A stretch of 24,314 nucleotides of DNA from Flavobacteriaceae bacterium UBA5544 (GTDB lineage Bacteria; Bacteroidota; Bacteroidia; Flavobacteriales; Flavobacteriaceae): NCBI GenBank assembly GCA_002426755.1, contig DINI01000004.1, positions 1-24,314 on the forward strand, in the 5' to 3' direction. Each line of letters opens with the position of its first letter. Position 1 is the stretch's first letter. The notes under the pieces were generated by a model, which saw nothing but the letters and a program-made list of their open reading frames with translations, had not been told where the DNA came from and searched no databases. Below, piece by piece: positions 17,004 to 24,021 of this stretch. The translations under genes were made by a program, and so were the position numbers.

Positions 17004-17016
17004 AGTTATGTGTGTT

Positions 17017-17313
17017 TTATTTTAATAAATCTGCTACATAAGGCATCAACGCAAGATGACGCGCTCTTTTTACTGCTACAGATACTTTTCTTTGGTATTT
17101 TAAAGAAGTTCCTGTTAAACGTCTTGGCAACAATTTACCTTGCTCATTTACGAAACCTAATAACCAATCAGCGTCTTTATAATCAACATACTTGATACCA
17201 GACTTTTTGAAACGACAGTATTTTTTCGTTTTGCTTGTGTCAATGTTCAATGGCGTAAGATACCTGATCTCACCATCTTTCTTTCCTTTTGCTTGTTGTT
17301 CTATTGATGACAT
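17017..17313 (-). CDS. rpsR: 30S ribosomal protein S18
   Basis: 98 aa. The core is typical: KYCRFKKSGIKYVDYKD (~31-47), LPRRLTGTSLKYQRKV and VKRARHLALMPY near the C-terminus. The N-terminal ~20 residues (SSIEQQAKGKKDGEIRYLTP) are of the Bacteroidota type. S18 forms a heterodimer with S6 on the 30S platform, consistent with rpsF being only 2 bases upstream and clearly co-transcribed. Confidence 0.98.
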   Translation of the reverse strand: MSSIEQQAKGKKDGEIRYLTPLNIDTSKTKKYCRFKKSGIKYVDYKDADWLLGFVNEQGKLLPRRLTGTSLKYQRKVSVAVKRARHLALMPYVADLLK

Positions 17314-17315
17314 AA

Positions 17316-17654
17316 TTACGCTTTTTGTTTCATTTTAGTTCTTCTTCTTTCAGCCCAAGCAACTGCATGTTTATCCAACTTTACAGTCAAATAACGCATA
17401 AAACGCTCGTCACGTCTGAACTCTACTTCTAGTGGATTGATGACTTCTCCATCAACTTGGAATTCAAATAAGTGATAAAAACCACTTTTTTTGTTTTGGA
17501 TTGGGTAAGCAAGTTTTTTCAAGCCCCAATCTTCTTTGGATATCATCTTTGCTCCTCGAGACGTAAGAAAATCTTCGTATTTCTCTACTGTTTCCTTTAT
17601 CTGTGTGTCAGATAAAACGGGATTTAAGATGAAAACAGTTTCATAATGATTCAT
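17316..17654 (-). CDS. rpsF: 30S ribosomal protein S6
   Basis: 112 aa from the ATG at 17654 (MNHYETVFILNPVLSD), which matches the usual S6 N-terminus. A longer frame back to 17687 adds 11 residues and would overlap the -7 box, so it is rejected. Typical features are the YETVFIL first strand, the WGLKKLAYPI loop, GFYHLFEF and the RDERFMRYL strand, with a basic C-terminal tail (ERRRTKMKQKA). S6 sits on the 30S platform with S18. It is the first gene of the rpsF-rpsR-rplI operon. The predicted leader of about 26 bases looks too short for the S6:S18-binding leader known in other phyla. Confidence 0.97.
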   Translation of the reverse strand: MNHYETVFILNPVLSDTQIKETVEKYEDFLTSRGAKMISKEDWGLKKLAYPIQNKKSGFYHLFEFQVDGEVINPLEVEFRRDERFMRYLTVKLDKHAVAWAERRRTKMKQKA

Positions 17655-17683
17655 AAAAATTGTATTTATTATTAAAATTGGGT

Positions 17684-17715
17684 GCAAAAATACACATTAT
17701 TTCCAATTATGGCAA
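17684..17715 (-). promoter_or_regulatory. Promoter of the rpsF-rpsR-rplI operon
   Basis: On the minus strand a TTG (17713-17715) is followed after exactly 20 bases by TATTTTTG (17685-17692) and then C. Both elements and the spacing match the Bacteroidota promoter. The transcript would begin near 17680, about 26 bases before the rpsF start codon. Confidence 0.7.
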
Positions 17716-17786
17716 TATATTTGATATGAAATATTTAGATATTTTCAAAATGTTAAAATTTTGTTAAATGCAACAGTTTAACGATG

Positions 17787-17821
17787 TTTTTTGGTTTTTA
17801 TCCGAATTTTTCGTACTATTG
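17787..17821 (+). promoter_or_regulatory. Promoter of the LytTR response regulator gene
   Basis: TTTTTTG (17787-17793), 20 bases, then TACTATTG (17814-17821), one mismatch from TAnnTTTG. A start near 17826 gives a leader of about 27 bases before the ATG at 17853. This argues against the upstream start at 17784. Confidence 0.6.
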
Positions 17822-17852
17822 TCGATATCTTAACCTAATAAACAATAATGTT

Positions 17853-18548
17853 ATGACCTTAAACTGTGTAGTAGTTGATGATTCTGCGATACAACGTCTA
17901 TCGATTGTAAAGTTAATTGAAAACCATTCTTCTCTTAACCTTATTGCGGAATACAGTAGTGCTTTAGAAACTAAAAACGGCCTAAATACCCATAAGGTCG
18001 ATCTTATCTTTCTAGATATTGAAATGCCTGTTCTTAACGGATTCGAATTACTTGATGTTCTCAACAATAAACCCCAGATTATTTTTGTGACTGGTAAAAC
18101 GGAATATGCGTTCAAGGCGTTCAATTACGATGCTACGGATTATCTCCAAAAACCCATTACGAGAGAACGTTTCAATACCGCTGTTGAGAAAGCTCTTGAA
18201 CAGCACAAATTGAAGCTTGATTTCAATGAAACTGATGGCGAGCATATCTTCGTGAAGAGCAATCTTAAAAAACGTAAAGTATATATTAAAGACATCAAAT
18301 GGATTGAAGCACTTGGTGACTATGTAAAATTAGTTACTGAAGAAAACAGCCTTGTAGTTCTTTCTACGATGAAAGCTTTTGAAAGTGAATTGCCCGAAGG
18401 TAAATTCTTGAGAATTCACAAATCTTACATTGTCAATCTCGACAAAGTGGACCGATTCAATAGTAAGAATGTTGAAGTTGGCGCCTATGAAATCCCATTG
18501 AGCCGAAATAAAAAATCGGATTTGGTGGAAGCACTGAATAACATTTAA
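17853..18548 (+). CDS. LytTR-family two-component response regulator
   Basis: 231 aa from the ATG at 17853. The frame continues up to 17784, but that segment contains the promoter. The receiver domain (~1-120) has the acidic pair D9-D10, the phosphoacceptor D55 (LIFLDIEMP), T80 (FVTGK) and K100 (LQKP). The LytTR DNA-binding domain (~134-228) carries VKSNLKKRKVYIKDIKWIEA and FLRIHKSYIVNLDKV. Known: such regulators are phosphorylated by 7TM/5TM-LYT or His_kinase-type kinases and bind DNA through a beta fold. No kinase gene is next to it, so it is an orphan here and its regulon is unknown. It is a single-gene unit with its own promoter and a strong terminator. It converges on priA. Confidence 0.94.
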   Translation: MTLNCVVVDDSAIQRLSIVKLIENHSSLNLIAEYSSALETKNGLNTHKVDLIFLDIEMPVLNGFELLDVLNNKPQIIFVTGKTEYAFKAFNYDATDYLQKPITRERFNTAVEKALEQHKLKLDFNETDGEHIFVKSNLKKRKVYIKDIKWIEALGDYVKLVTEENSLVVLSTMKAFESELPEGKFLRIHKSYIVNLDKVDRFNSKNVEVGAYEIPLSRNKKSDLVEALNNI

Positions 18549-18564
18549 AAAAATACTTTTTTAT

Positions 18565-18596
18565 AAAAAAATCCCGCTAGAATGCGGGATTTTTTT
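18565..18596. terminator. Terminator after the LytTR regulator gene
   Basis: A 13-bp stem AAAAAAATCCCGC / GCGGGATTTTTTT with loop TAGAAT begins 16 bases past the stop. The flanking A- and T-runs make it usable in both directions, so it may also end the priA operon. Confidence 0.92.
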
Positions 18597-18603
18597 GTTC
18601 GTA

Positions 18604-18676
18604 TTGTCTGGTCGAGCGGAGTCGATACCTGAATTGTGTTGATCATTTGAGTTCTCGACTGCGCTCGAACGGACAG
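18604..18676. repeat. REP-like imperfect inverted repeat between the regulator gene and priA
   Basis: Two 26-base arms (18604-18629 and 18651-18676) match in inverted orientation at 20 of 26 positions. Their cores, TCGAGCGGAGTCGA and TCGACTGCGCTCGA, differ by one base when inverted. The spacer is 21 bases. The cores are GC-rich against an AT-rich background. The sequence resembles interspersed palindromic repeats I know from flavobacterial genomes, usually near gene ends. This is the only copy in the window. Confidence 0.65.
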
Positions 18677-18736
18677 TGGCATATTTTTAGGGATTAGTTC
18701 AATTACGAAATTTGTAAAAACAAATTTCTATTTCCA

Positions 18737-21190
18737 CTAATAGTTATCCACATTCACAATCACCCGAATTGGTCTAAAATCCTTCACACTCATAAAGCTA
18801 TTGTTGATTTTTGAAATGACCTCTTTCGTTTTGGGCAGCGATTGTTGTGGTGGAATCTTGACAAGGATATTTATCAAATACTGATTACGAATTCGTGACA
18901 CAGGCGGAAATTCTGGTCCTAAAACATTGTTCCTAAAGGTTTGCCGAAGCGATTTTGCAAACCAATCAGCCCCCATATTCACTTTATTATAATCTTTGTG
19001 TTTTAAGGTGATTTTTATCAATCGGAAAATTGGCGGATATTTATAGGTATAGCGTTCTTCCATCTGCTCCTTGTACATTTCTGCATAATTATTTACAGAT
19101 ACCTGTTGTAAAATTCGATGATACGGATTGTAGGTTTGAATCAAAACCTTTCCTCGTTTATCAGTTCGACCAGCGCGTCCCGACACTTGCAGCATCAATT
19201 GAAAACTCCGTTCATGAGCTCTAAAATCTGGAAAGTTGAGCAAATTATCTGCATTCATGATGCCTACGAGTTTTACATTCCGAAAATCCAACCCTTTGGT
19301 CAGCATTTGTGTACCCACCAAAATATCGACTTCCTGTTGTTCAAATGCCGTTATTATTTTGTCGTAACCATATTTTCCGCGTGTGGTGTCCAAATCCATT
19401 CTTGACACTTTATGGTCTGGGAACAAGGCTTTCACCTCCTCCTCTATTTGCTCGGTGCCAAAACCTTTACTATCCAGTTCGTTGCTGCCGCAAGCCTGAC
19501 AGTTTTGTAGCATTGCAGTATTATAACCACAATAATGGCAACGCAATTGATTGCGATATTGATGATACGTCAAACTCACATCACAATTGGGGCATTGCGG
19601 TGAATGTCCACAGGTATTGCATTCTACAATTGGAGAAAATCCCCGCCTGTTTTGGAACAAAATAATCTGATGGCCTTCATCCAAAGCTTCGGTCATTTCT
19701 TCCAGCATACGGTCACTAAAATGACCTTTCATGCGTTTGCGTTTGTATTTATCAGCCAAATCCACCAATTCAATTTCTGGCATCAACACCTCATTAAAAC
19801 GGTAATTGATTTCTACCAAACCATATTTATTCTGTTGGGCATTGTAGTAGCTTTCCAAACTTGGTGTGGCGGAACCCAAAAGCGTTTTACTCTTAAATAA
19901 ATTGGCTAAAACAATTGCAGCATCGCGTGCATGATAACGAGGTGCTGGGTCAAATTGTTTAAAGGACGATTCATGTTCCTCATCCACGATAATCAATCCT
20001 AAATTCTGAAACGGCAAAAAAATGGACGAACGCGCACCTAAAATGATTTGCGCCTTTGATTCGTTGTTCAATACATTGTACCAAACCTCAACACGTTCAT
20101 GCAAAGAATAACGCGAATGGAACACAGATACCTTTTCACCAAAATACGTCTGCAAACGAGAGACCAATTGCGTTGTTAAAGCAATTTCTGGCAATAAGTA
20201 TAAGACTTGTTTTCCTTTGGAGATGACTTCTTCAATCAATTTTACATAGACTTCTGTTTTTCCCGAAGAGGTAACGCCATGCAACAAGACCACATTTTGC
20301 GATTTAAAAGACGCCTTGATATCTTCCAAAGCTTTCTCTTGGTGACTATTTAAATGTTTAGACTCTTCATTATCCGCTCCTGAATATTCAATTCTATCTT
20401 TTTGAATGTGATATTCTTCAAGAATTCCTTTATCAATCAGGGTTTTGATGATGGTATTTGAGGCATCACTCTCTTCAGCTAAATCAGAAACCTTGATTGG
20501 TTTTTTTGTTTTGGCAGAAATCGAAAACAAAGTCATGACCACATCACGTTGCTTTGGTGCATTGCTTAAGTCTTCCATCAACTGCTGCAATTTTTCTTGT
20601 GACGTATAGGAAACATGCAACTTCACAAAACGAACTAATTTCGGTTTGTATTTTTCATACACTTCTTCCTGAACCGAAATAGCATCCCTTTCGAGCAAAC
20701 GTTTAATGACTGGCAAAACATTTTTTTGGTCCAAAATGCCCATGATATCCTGAATCTTGAGCGAAGTTTGATGGTGAAGGGCTTCGTAAACTAAAAATTC
20801 ATCATCCTTTAAATCTTCATCATTCAGTAAATTTTCGTTGTTTTTACGAATGACCGTTTCGCTTTCAAGAACAAAAGCACTTGGCAATGCAGCGCGCATA
20901 ACTTCCCCAAGTGTACACATGTAATATTCCGAAATCCACTCCCAATGGTTTAATTGGGTTTTGGTGACAATAGGGATTTCGTCAAGAATCTGATGAATTT
21001 CTTTGGCTTCATAAATCAGAGGCTCTTGATTATGGATGTTATACACAATTGCAGTATAGATTTTGGATTTCCCAAATGGGACAGCAACTCGCATTCCAAT
21101 CATTAAAAAATCGGCTTCTGCTTGGGTGATGCTGTAAGTGAAGGATTTTTCCAATGGAATTGGCAATATGACATCAATGAAATATGCCAT
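18737..21190 (-). CDS. priA: Primosomal replication restart helicase PriA
   Basis: 817 aa superfamily 2 DNA helicase that reloads the replisome at stalled forks. It has an N-terminal 3' DNA-binding domain (~1-100) and a winged-helix region (~120-260). The helicase core has Walker A GVTSSGKT (305-312), DEEH (403-406), GSATPS (439-444) and FQNRRG (512-517). A zinc-binding insertion carries eight cysteines at 524, 527, 533, 536, 551, 554, 564 and 567, as in known PriA. The C-terminal domain ends with RVIVNVDNY. All key residues are present and the length is normal for Bacteroidota. It is the last gene of the nadC-yihY-priA operon; its ATG directly abuts the stop codon of the YihY gene, implying coupled translation. 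Confidence 0.98.
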   Translation of the reverse strand: MAYFIDVILPIPLEKSFTYSITQAEADFLMIGMRVAVPFGKSKIYTAIVYNIHNQEPLIYEAKEIHQILDEIPIVTKTQLNHWEWISEYYMCTLGEVMRAALPSAFVLESETVIRKNNENLLNDEDLKDDEFLVYEALHHQTSLKIQDIMGILDQKNVLPVIKRLLERDAISVQEEVYEKYKPKLVRFVKLHVSYTSQEKLQQLMEDLSNAPKQRDVVMTLFSISAKTKKPIKVSDLAEESDASNTIIKTLIDKGILEEYHIQKDRIEYSGADNEESKHLNSHQEKALEDIKASFKSQNVVLLHGVTSSGKTEVYVKLIEEVISKGKQVLYLLPEIALTTQLVSRLQTYFGEKVSVFHSRYSLHERVEVWYNVLNNESKAQIILGARSSIFLPFQNLGLIIVDEEHESSFKQFDPAPRYHARDAAIVLANLFKSKTLLGSATPSLESYYNAQQNKYGLVEINYRFNEVLMPEIELVDLADKYKRKRMKGHFSDRMLEEMTEALDEGHQIILFQNRRGFSPIVECNTCGHSPQCPNCDVSLTYHQYRNQLRCHYCGYNTAMLQNCQACGSNELDSKGFGTEQIEEEVKALFPDHKVSRMDLDTTRGKYGYDKIITAFEQQEVDILVGTQMLTKGLDFRNVKLVGIMNADNLLNFPDFRAHERSFQLMLQVSGRAGRTDKRGKVLIQTYNPYHRILQQVSVNNYAEMYKEQMEERYTYKYPPIFRLIKITLKHKDYNKVNMGADWFAKSLRQTFRNNVLGPEFPPVSRIRNQYLINILVKIPPQQSLPKTKEVISKINNSFMSVKDFRPIRVIVNVDNY

Positions 21191-22171
21191 TTAAACGTGC
21201 TTTTTCATGTTCTGACGTCGCAACATTCGTATGGTCGCATTCAATTCAAACCCTAGCAATAAAATATTAGAGTTCAACCAAATATAAAAGAGCAGAATCA
21301 ATAAGGCTCCAATTGACCCATAGAGTTCGTTATAGGTCGAAAAATAGGTCACATAGATCCCAAACAGATAAGAAAATATAATAATAAGAACGGTGGTCAA
21401 CAGAGCTCCGGCTGAAAAGAATTTTGAATATTTACCTTCCTTTGTGCCAAGATAATAAAGCGTTGCCGTTGCCAAATACACCATTATCACAAAAAAGACA
21501 TACTTTGCCACATCAACCATAAATTTGCCTTGCTCCAAGGTTTCATAACCTTGCCTATCCATCCAATAAAGAAATTTGTTGATGACATAAATCTGAAAAT
21601 AGATTAAAACAGCAATGGTCACAACGAGAAGGAACACAAGTATTAGAGCCACTCCCATTGAATATAAGTACTGTTTTACCACACTTCGAGTCAGCTGTTG
21701 ATGGTAGGAACTCTCAAAGCCCGAAAATAATGCACTGACGCCATTGGCCATTAAGAATAGAGCTAGAAAGAAAACGGTAGAAATCAATCCAGCATTGCCA
21801 TCGGTATAAATATTCTGAAAGATATTTTGAAAGAAAAAATCGGATGTTTGAGGTGGTAAAATCGACTCTAGAAATTCCTTGAATTCTTTTTCAAATCCAT
21901 CGACTGGAATATGAGGAATAAGAATGATGATAAACAACAAAAAAGGGAAAATAGCAGTAAAAAAGCTAAATGCAATGGCACTGGCGCGAGATGTTACGGC
22001 GCCTTTGACGATTCCTTTAGCATAAAGTCTCAAGAAATAATACAACGTCAAACCCTCCAAAGCAGGAAGCTCTATTTTTTTTAATAATCGAACAATGTGT
22101 TTTATAATTGGAAGCCTCTCGAGTTTATCCTCGATTTCGTCCTCAATATTTTCTTCTACATTGTCAGCCAT
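21191..22171 (-). CDS. YihY/BrkB-family inner-membrane protein
   Basis: 326 aa with an acidic N-terminal tail (ADNVEENIEDEIEDKLE) and about six transmembrane segments (~64-88, 128-150, 167-195, 220-242, 252-277, 284-309). Family hallmarks are the first-helix region RASAIAFSFFTAIFPFLLF, a YGSIGALLILLFYIWLNS stretch and GFELNA near the end, followed by a basic C-terminal tail (RMLRRQNMKKHV). The family was once misnamed ribonuclease BN; its function is not settled, with transport or envelope roles proposed. It lies 3 bases after nadC and abuts priA without a gap, so it is clearly in one transcript with them, though no functional link is evident. Confidence 0.94.
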   Translation of the reverse strand: MADNVEENIEDEIEDKLERLPIIKHIVRLLKKIELPALEGLTLYYFLRLYAKGIVKGAVTSRASAIAFSFFTAIFPFLLFIIILIPHIPVDGFEKEFKEFLESILPPQTSDFFFQNIFQNIYTDGNAGLISTVFFLALFLMANGVSALFSGFESSYHQQLTRSVVKQYLYSMGVALILVFLLVVTIAVLIYFQIYVINKFLYWMDRQGYETLEQGKFMVDVAKYVFFVIMVYLATATLYYLGTKEGKYSKFFSAGALLTTVLIIIFSYLFGIYVTYFSTYNELYGSIGALLILLFYIWLNSNILLLGFELNATIRMLRRQNMKKHV

Positions 22172-22174
22172 TCC

Positions 22175-23032
22175 TTAAACTGCTTTTAGGCTCAAATCCA
22201 TATTATAAACCGAATGTGTCAATGCTCCTGATGAAATAAAATCCACACCACATTCAGCATACTTTCGAGCTGTTTGTTCATTGATGCCTCCTGAGGATTC
22301 TGTCAAACATCTATCGCCAATCAGTTCGACAGCTTTTCTTGTATCTTCAAAATTGAAATTATCTATCAATATTCTGTAAACACCCTCATTCTTTAATATT
22401 TCCCGTATTTCTTCCAGATTTCGTGCTTCAACAATGATTTTCAAATCTTTGTTGCTGTCCTTAAGGTACAGCTTTGTTTTTGTAATGGCTTTAGTAATTC
22501 CTCCGGCAAAATCGATATGGTTATCTTTCAACATGATCATATCATATAAAGCAAATCTATGATTTTCTCCACCACCGATTTTGACGGCCCATTTTTCCAA
22601 AGCTCGAATTCCAGGTGTTGTTTTTCTAGTATCGAGAATTTGGGTTTTTGTGCCCTCCAGTAAATCTACAAACACCTTGGTTTTTGTTGCAATGGCACTC
22701 ATACGCTGCATGGCGTTCAAGACCAAACGTTCGGCTTTTAGAATAGATTGCGACGAGCCTTCAACATAAAACACAATATCACCATACTTAACTTTAGAAC
22801 CATCCTCAATCAATGTTTCAACTTTCATGTTTTTATCTACATACTGAAACACCATTTTTGCAAACTCAACACCAGCAATAACACCTTCATCTTTGACCAA
22901 TAGTTTGGCTTTTCCCATGGCATCTTTAGGGATGCATGCCAGCGAACTATGGTCGCCATCGCCAACATCTTCCCGTATGGCATTCGTAATGATAAGATCT
23001 ATTTCTTTTTGGAATTGTTCTTTGGTAATCAT
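22175..23032 (-). CDS. nadC: Nicotinate-nucleotide diphosphorylase (carboxylating), quinolinate phosphoribosyltransferase
   Basis: 285 aa, the usual length. It converts quinolinate and PRPP to nicotinate mononucleotide, the entry step from de novo quinolinate to NAD. Motifs: REDVGDGDHSS (20-30), ERLVLNAMQRMSAIAT (101-116), RKTTPGIR (136-143), GGGENHR (153-159), LKDNHI (168-173), and the C-terminal SSGGINEQTARKYAECGVD phosphate-binding region. The active-site Arg, His and Lys residues of these motifs are present. nadA and nadB are not in the window. It is the first gene of the nadC-yihY-priA operon and diverges from rlmH. Confidence 0.97.
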   Translation of the reverse strand: MITKEQFQKEIDLIITNAIREDVGDGDHSSLACIPKDAMGKAKLLVKDEGVIAGVEFAKMVFQYVDKNMKVETLIEDGSKVKYGDIVFYVEGSSQSILKAERLVLNAMQRMSAIATKTKVFVDLLEGTKTQILDTRKTTPGIRALEKWAVKIGGGENHRFALYDMIMLKDNHIDFAGGITKAITKTKLYLKDSNKDLKIIVEARNLEEIREILKNEGVYRILIDNFNFEDTRKAVELIGDRCLTESSGGINEQTARKYAECGVDFISSGALTHSVYNMDLSLKAV

Positions 23033-23050
23033 TTAAAAAGATATTTACTG

Positions 23051-23083
23051 TAAAAATAAGAATTGGAAATTGAAATATTCAAA
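23051..23083 (-). promoter_or_regulatory. Candidate promoter of the nadC-yihY-priA operon
   Basis: On the minus strand TTTG (23080-23083), 21 bases, then TATTTTTA (23051-23058), one mismatch from TAnnTTTG. This would give a leader of about 14 bases. The whole spacer is AT-rich, so chance matches are likely. Confidence 0.4.
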
Positions 23084-23108
23084 TTACAAATACCAAATTC
23101 AAAATAGC
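23059..23108. repeat. AT-rich repeat-like spacer between nadC and rlmH
   Basis: The spacer consists of short related words (AATTGGAAATTGAAA, TTCAAATTACAAATACCAAA) with a near-palindromic centre ATTGAAATATTCAAAT at 23069-23084. It resembles the low-complexity AAATTACAAAT-type repeats I know from flavobacterial intergenic DNA. No protein-coding potential. Confidence 0.35.
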
Positions 23109-23118
23109 AATAAAATTG

Positions 23119-23126
23119 TAATTTTG
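23119..23126 (+). promoter_or_regulatory. -7 box of rlmH, very close to the start codon
   Basis: TAATTTTG is a full match to TAnnTTTG and ends only 4 bases before the ATG. In Bacteroidota this box is centred near -7, so transcription would begin at or beside the A of the start codon. No clear TTG element lies ~20 bases upstream. Confidence 0.45.
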
Positions 23127-23130
23127 TGAT

Positions 23131-23604
23131 ATGCAAATCAAACTTCTCGCCATCGGTAAAACAGATCATAAGCAGTTGCAAGCTTTAATCGATGAATATC
23201 AAAAACGTCTTGGATTTTATATCAAATTTGAATTTGAAATAATTCCAGATATAAAGAAGGCTAAAAATTTAAGTGAAGACCAGCAAAAACAGAAAGAAGG
23301 CGAACTTATACTTGGTAAATTAAATGCAACAGATATTTTGATTCTTTTGGATGAAAATGGCAAACAAATGGATTCTGTAGGTTTTTCGGACTATTTGCAA
23401 AAGCACATGAATTCCGGCATCAAACAATTGGTGTTTGTCATCGGTGGTCCTTATGGTTTTTCCAACGAAGTTTATGAGAAAGCTTCTAGCAAGGTTTCTC
23501 TATCAAAAATGACCTTTTCACATCAAATGATTCGTTTGTTTGTCATTGAACAATTGTACAGAGGCTTCACCATACTAAAAAACGAGCCTTATCATCATCG
23601 ATAA
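23131..23604 (+). CDS. rlmH: 23S rRNA (pseudouridine1915-N3)-methyltransferase
   Basis: 157 aa, the usual length for this SPOUT methyltransferase, which methylates pseudouridine 1915 in helix 69 of 23S rRNA using S-adenosylmethionine. Motifs: N-terminal MQIKLLAIGKT, LLDENGKQMDS (~72-82), the knot region FVIGGPYGF (102-110) followed by LSKMTFSHQMIRLFVIEQLYR, and the C-terminal YHHR (154-157). All expected residues are present. It diverges from nadC. Its last codons and stop form the 5' arm and loop of a terminator stem that it shares with the convergent hibernation-factor gene. Confidence 0.97.
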   Translation: MQIKLLAIGKTDHKQLQALIDEYQKRLGFYIKFEFEIIPDIKKAKNLSEDQQKQKEGELILGKLNATDILILLDENGKQMDSVGFSDYLQKHMNSGIKQLVFVIGGPYGFSNEVYEKASSKVSLSKMTFSHQMIRLFVIEQLYRGFTILKNEPYHHR

Positions 23605-23614
23605 GGCTCGTTTT
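23579..23614. terminator. Bidirectional terminator overlapping the rlmH stop codon
   Basis: A perfect 15-bp stem AAAACGAGCCTTATC (23579-23593) / GATAAGGCTCGTTTT (23600-23614) with loop ATCATC. The 5' arm lies inside the rlmH coding region (residues ~150-155) and the 3' arm includes the TAA stop. It can also end the convergent gene, whose stop is 19 bases away. Confidence 0.88.
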
Positions 23615-23633
23615 CAAAATCTATCTTCTTTAT

Positions 23634-23933
23634 TTAAAATGTTTTGTACGTTTCTTTTCGTTTTTTTAATTGAACTTCCAAATCACTGATGGTCTTTTTA
23701 ACGGCCATTTCGTAATTCTTTTGATTGGAAGATGCGAAAATTTGTGGGCCAGGCAAGCTCAATCTGATATTGCATATCTTACTATCCACTGGCTCGTTTT
23801 TGTCTTCTTTGAAAAACACTTCGGCGCTGATAAGAAATTCATATTTATTGGCGAGCTTATCCAATTTTTCCTTGGCATGCTCTGATAGCCATTCACTCGC
23901 ATCGATATCTACATATTGAAAATTTACAGTCAT
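23634..23933 (-). CDS. Short-form ribosome hibernation promoting factor (HPF/RaiA family)
   Basis: 99 aa, matching short HPF/YfiA proteins. The single beta-alpha-beta domain shows VNFQYVDIDASEWLSEHAKEKLDKLANKY, then EVFFKED, KICNIRLSLPGPQIFASSNQKNYEMAVKKTISDLEVQLKKRKE. Basic residues at the end would contact 16S rRNA near the mRNA and tRNA sites. In the known family this stabilises inactive 70S or 100S ribosomes in stationary phase. The long-form C-terminal dimerisation domain is absent. It is convergent with rlmH and shares a terminator with it. hpf and raiA cannot be told apart from this sequence alone. Confidence 0.93.
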   Translation of the reverse strand: MTVNFQYVDIDASEWLSEHAKEKLDKLANKYEFLISAEVFFKEDKNEPVDSKICNIRLSLPGPQIFASSNQKNYEMAVKKTISDLEVQLKKRKETYKTF

Positions 23934-24021
23934 AGTTTATTGTTTTTTATGAAACTGTAAGGTACTTCATTTTTATAAAATTGATGGTTCAATATTCTTA
24001 AAATAAGCCTAAACTTTGAAG

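Noticed and set aside
17655..17700. S6:S18-binding RNA leader upstream of rpsF
   Set aside because: The predicted transcript leader is only about 26 bases, and no bulged stem with the known conserved loop was seen.
17784..17852. Start of the LytTR regulator at 17784
   Set aside because: This segment contains the likely promoter, and the extra residues are unlike a receiver-domain N-terminus.
18737..21190. Plus-strand reading frames of 64-118 codons opposite priA
   Set aside because: They are shadows of the priA codons with no homology signs; priA motifs are complete on the minus strand.
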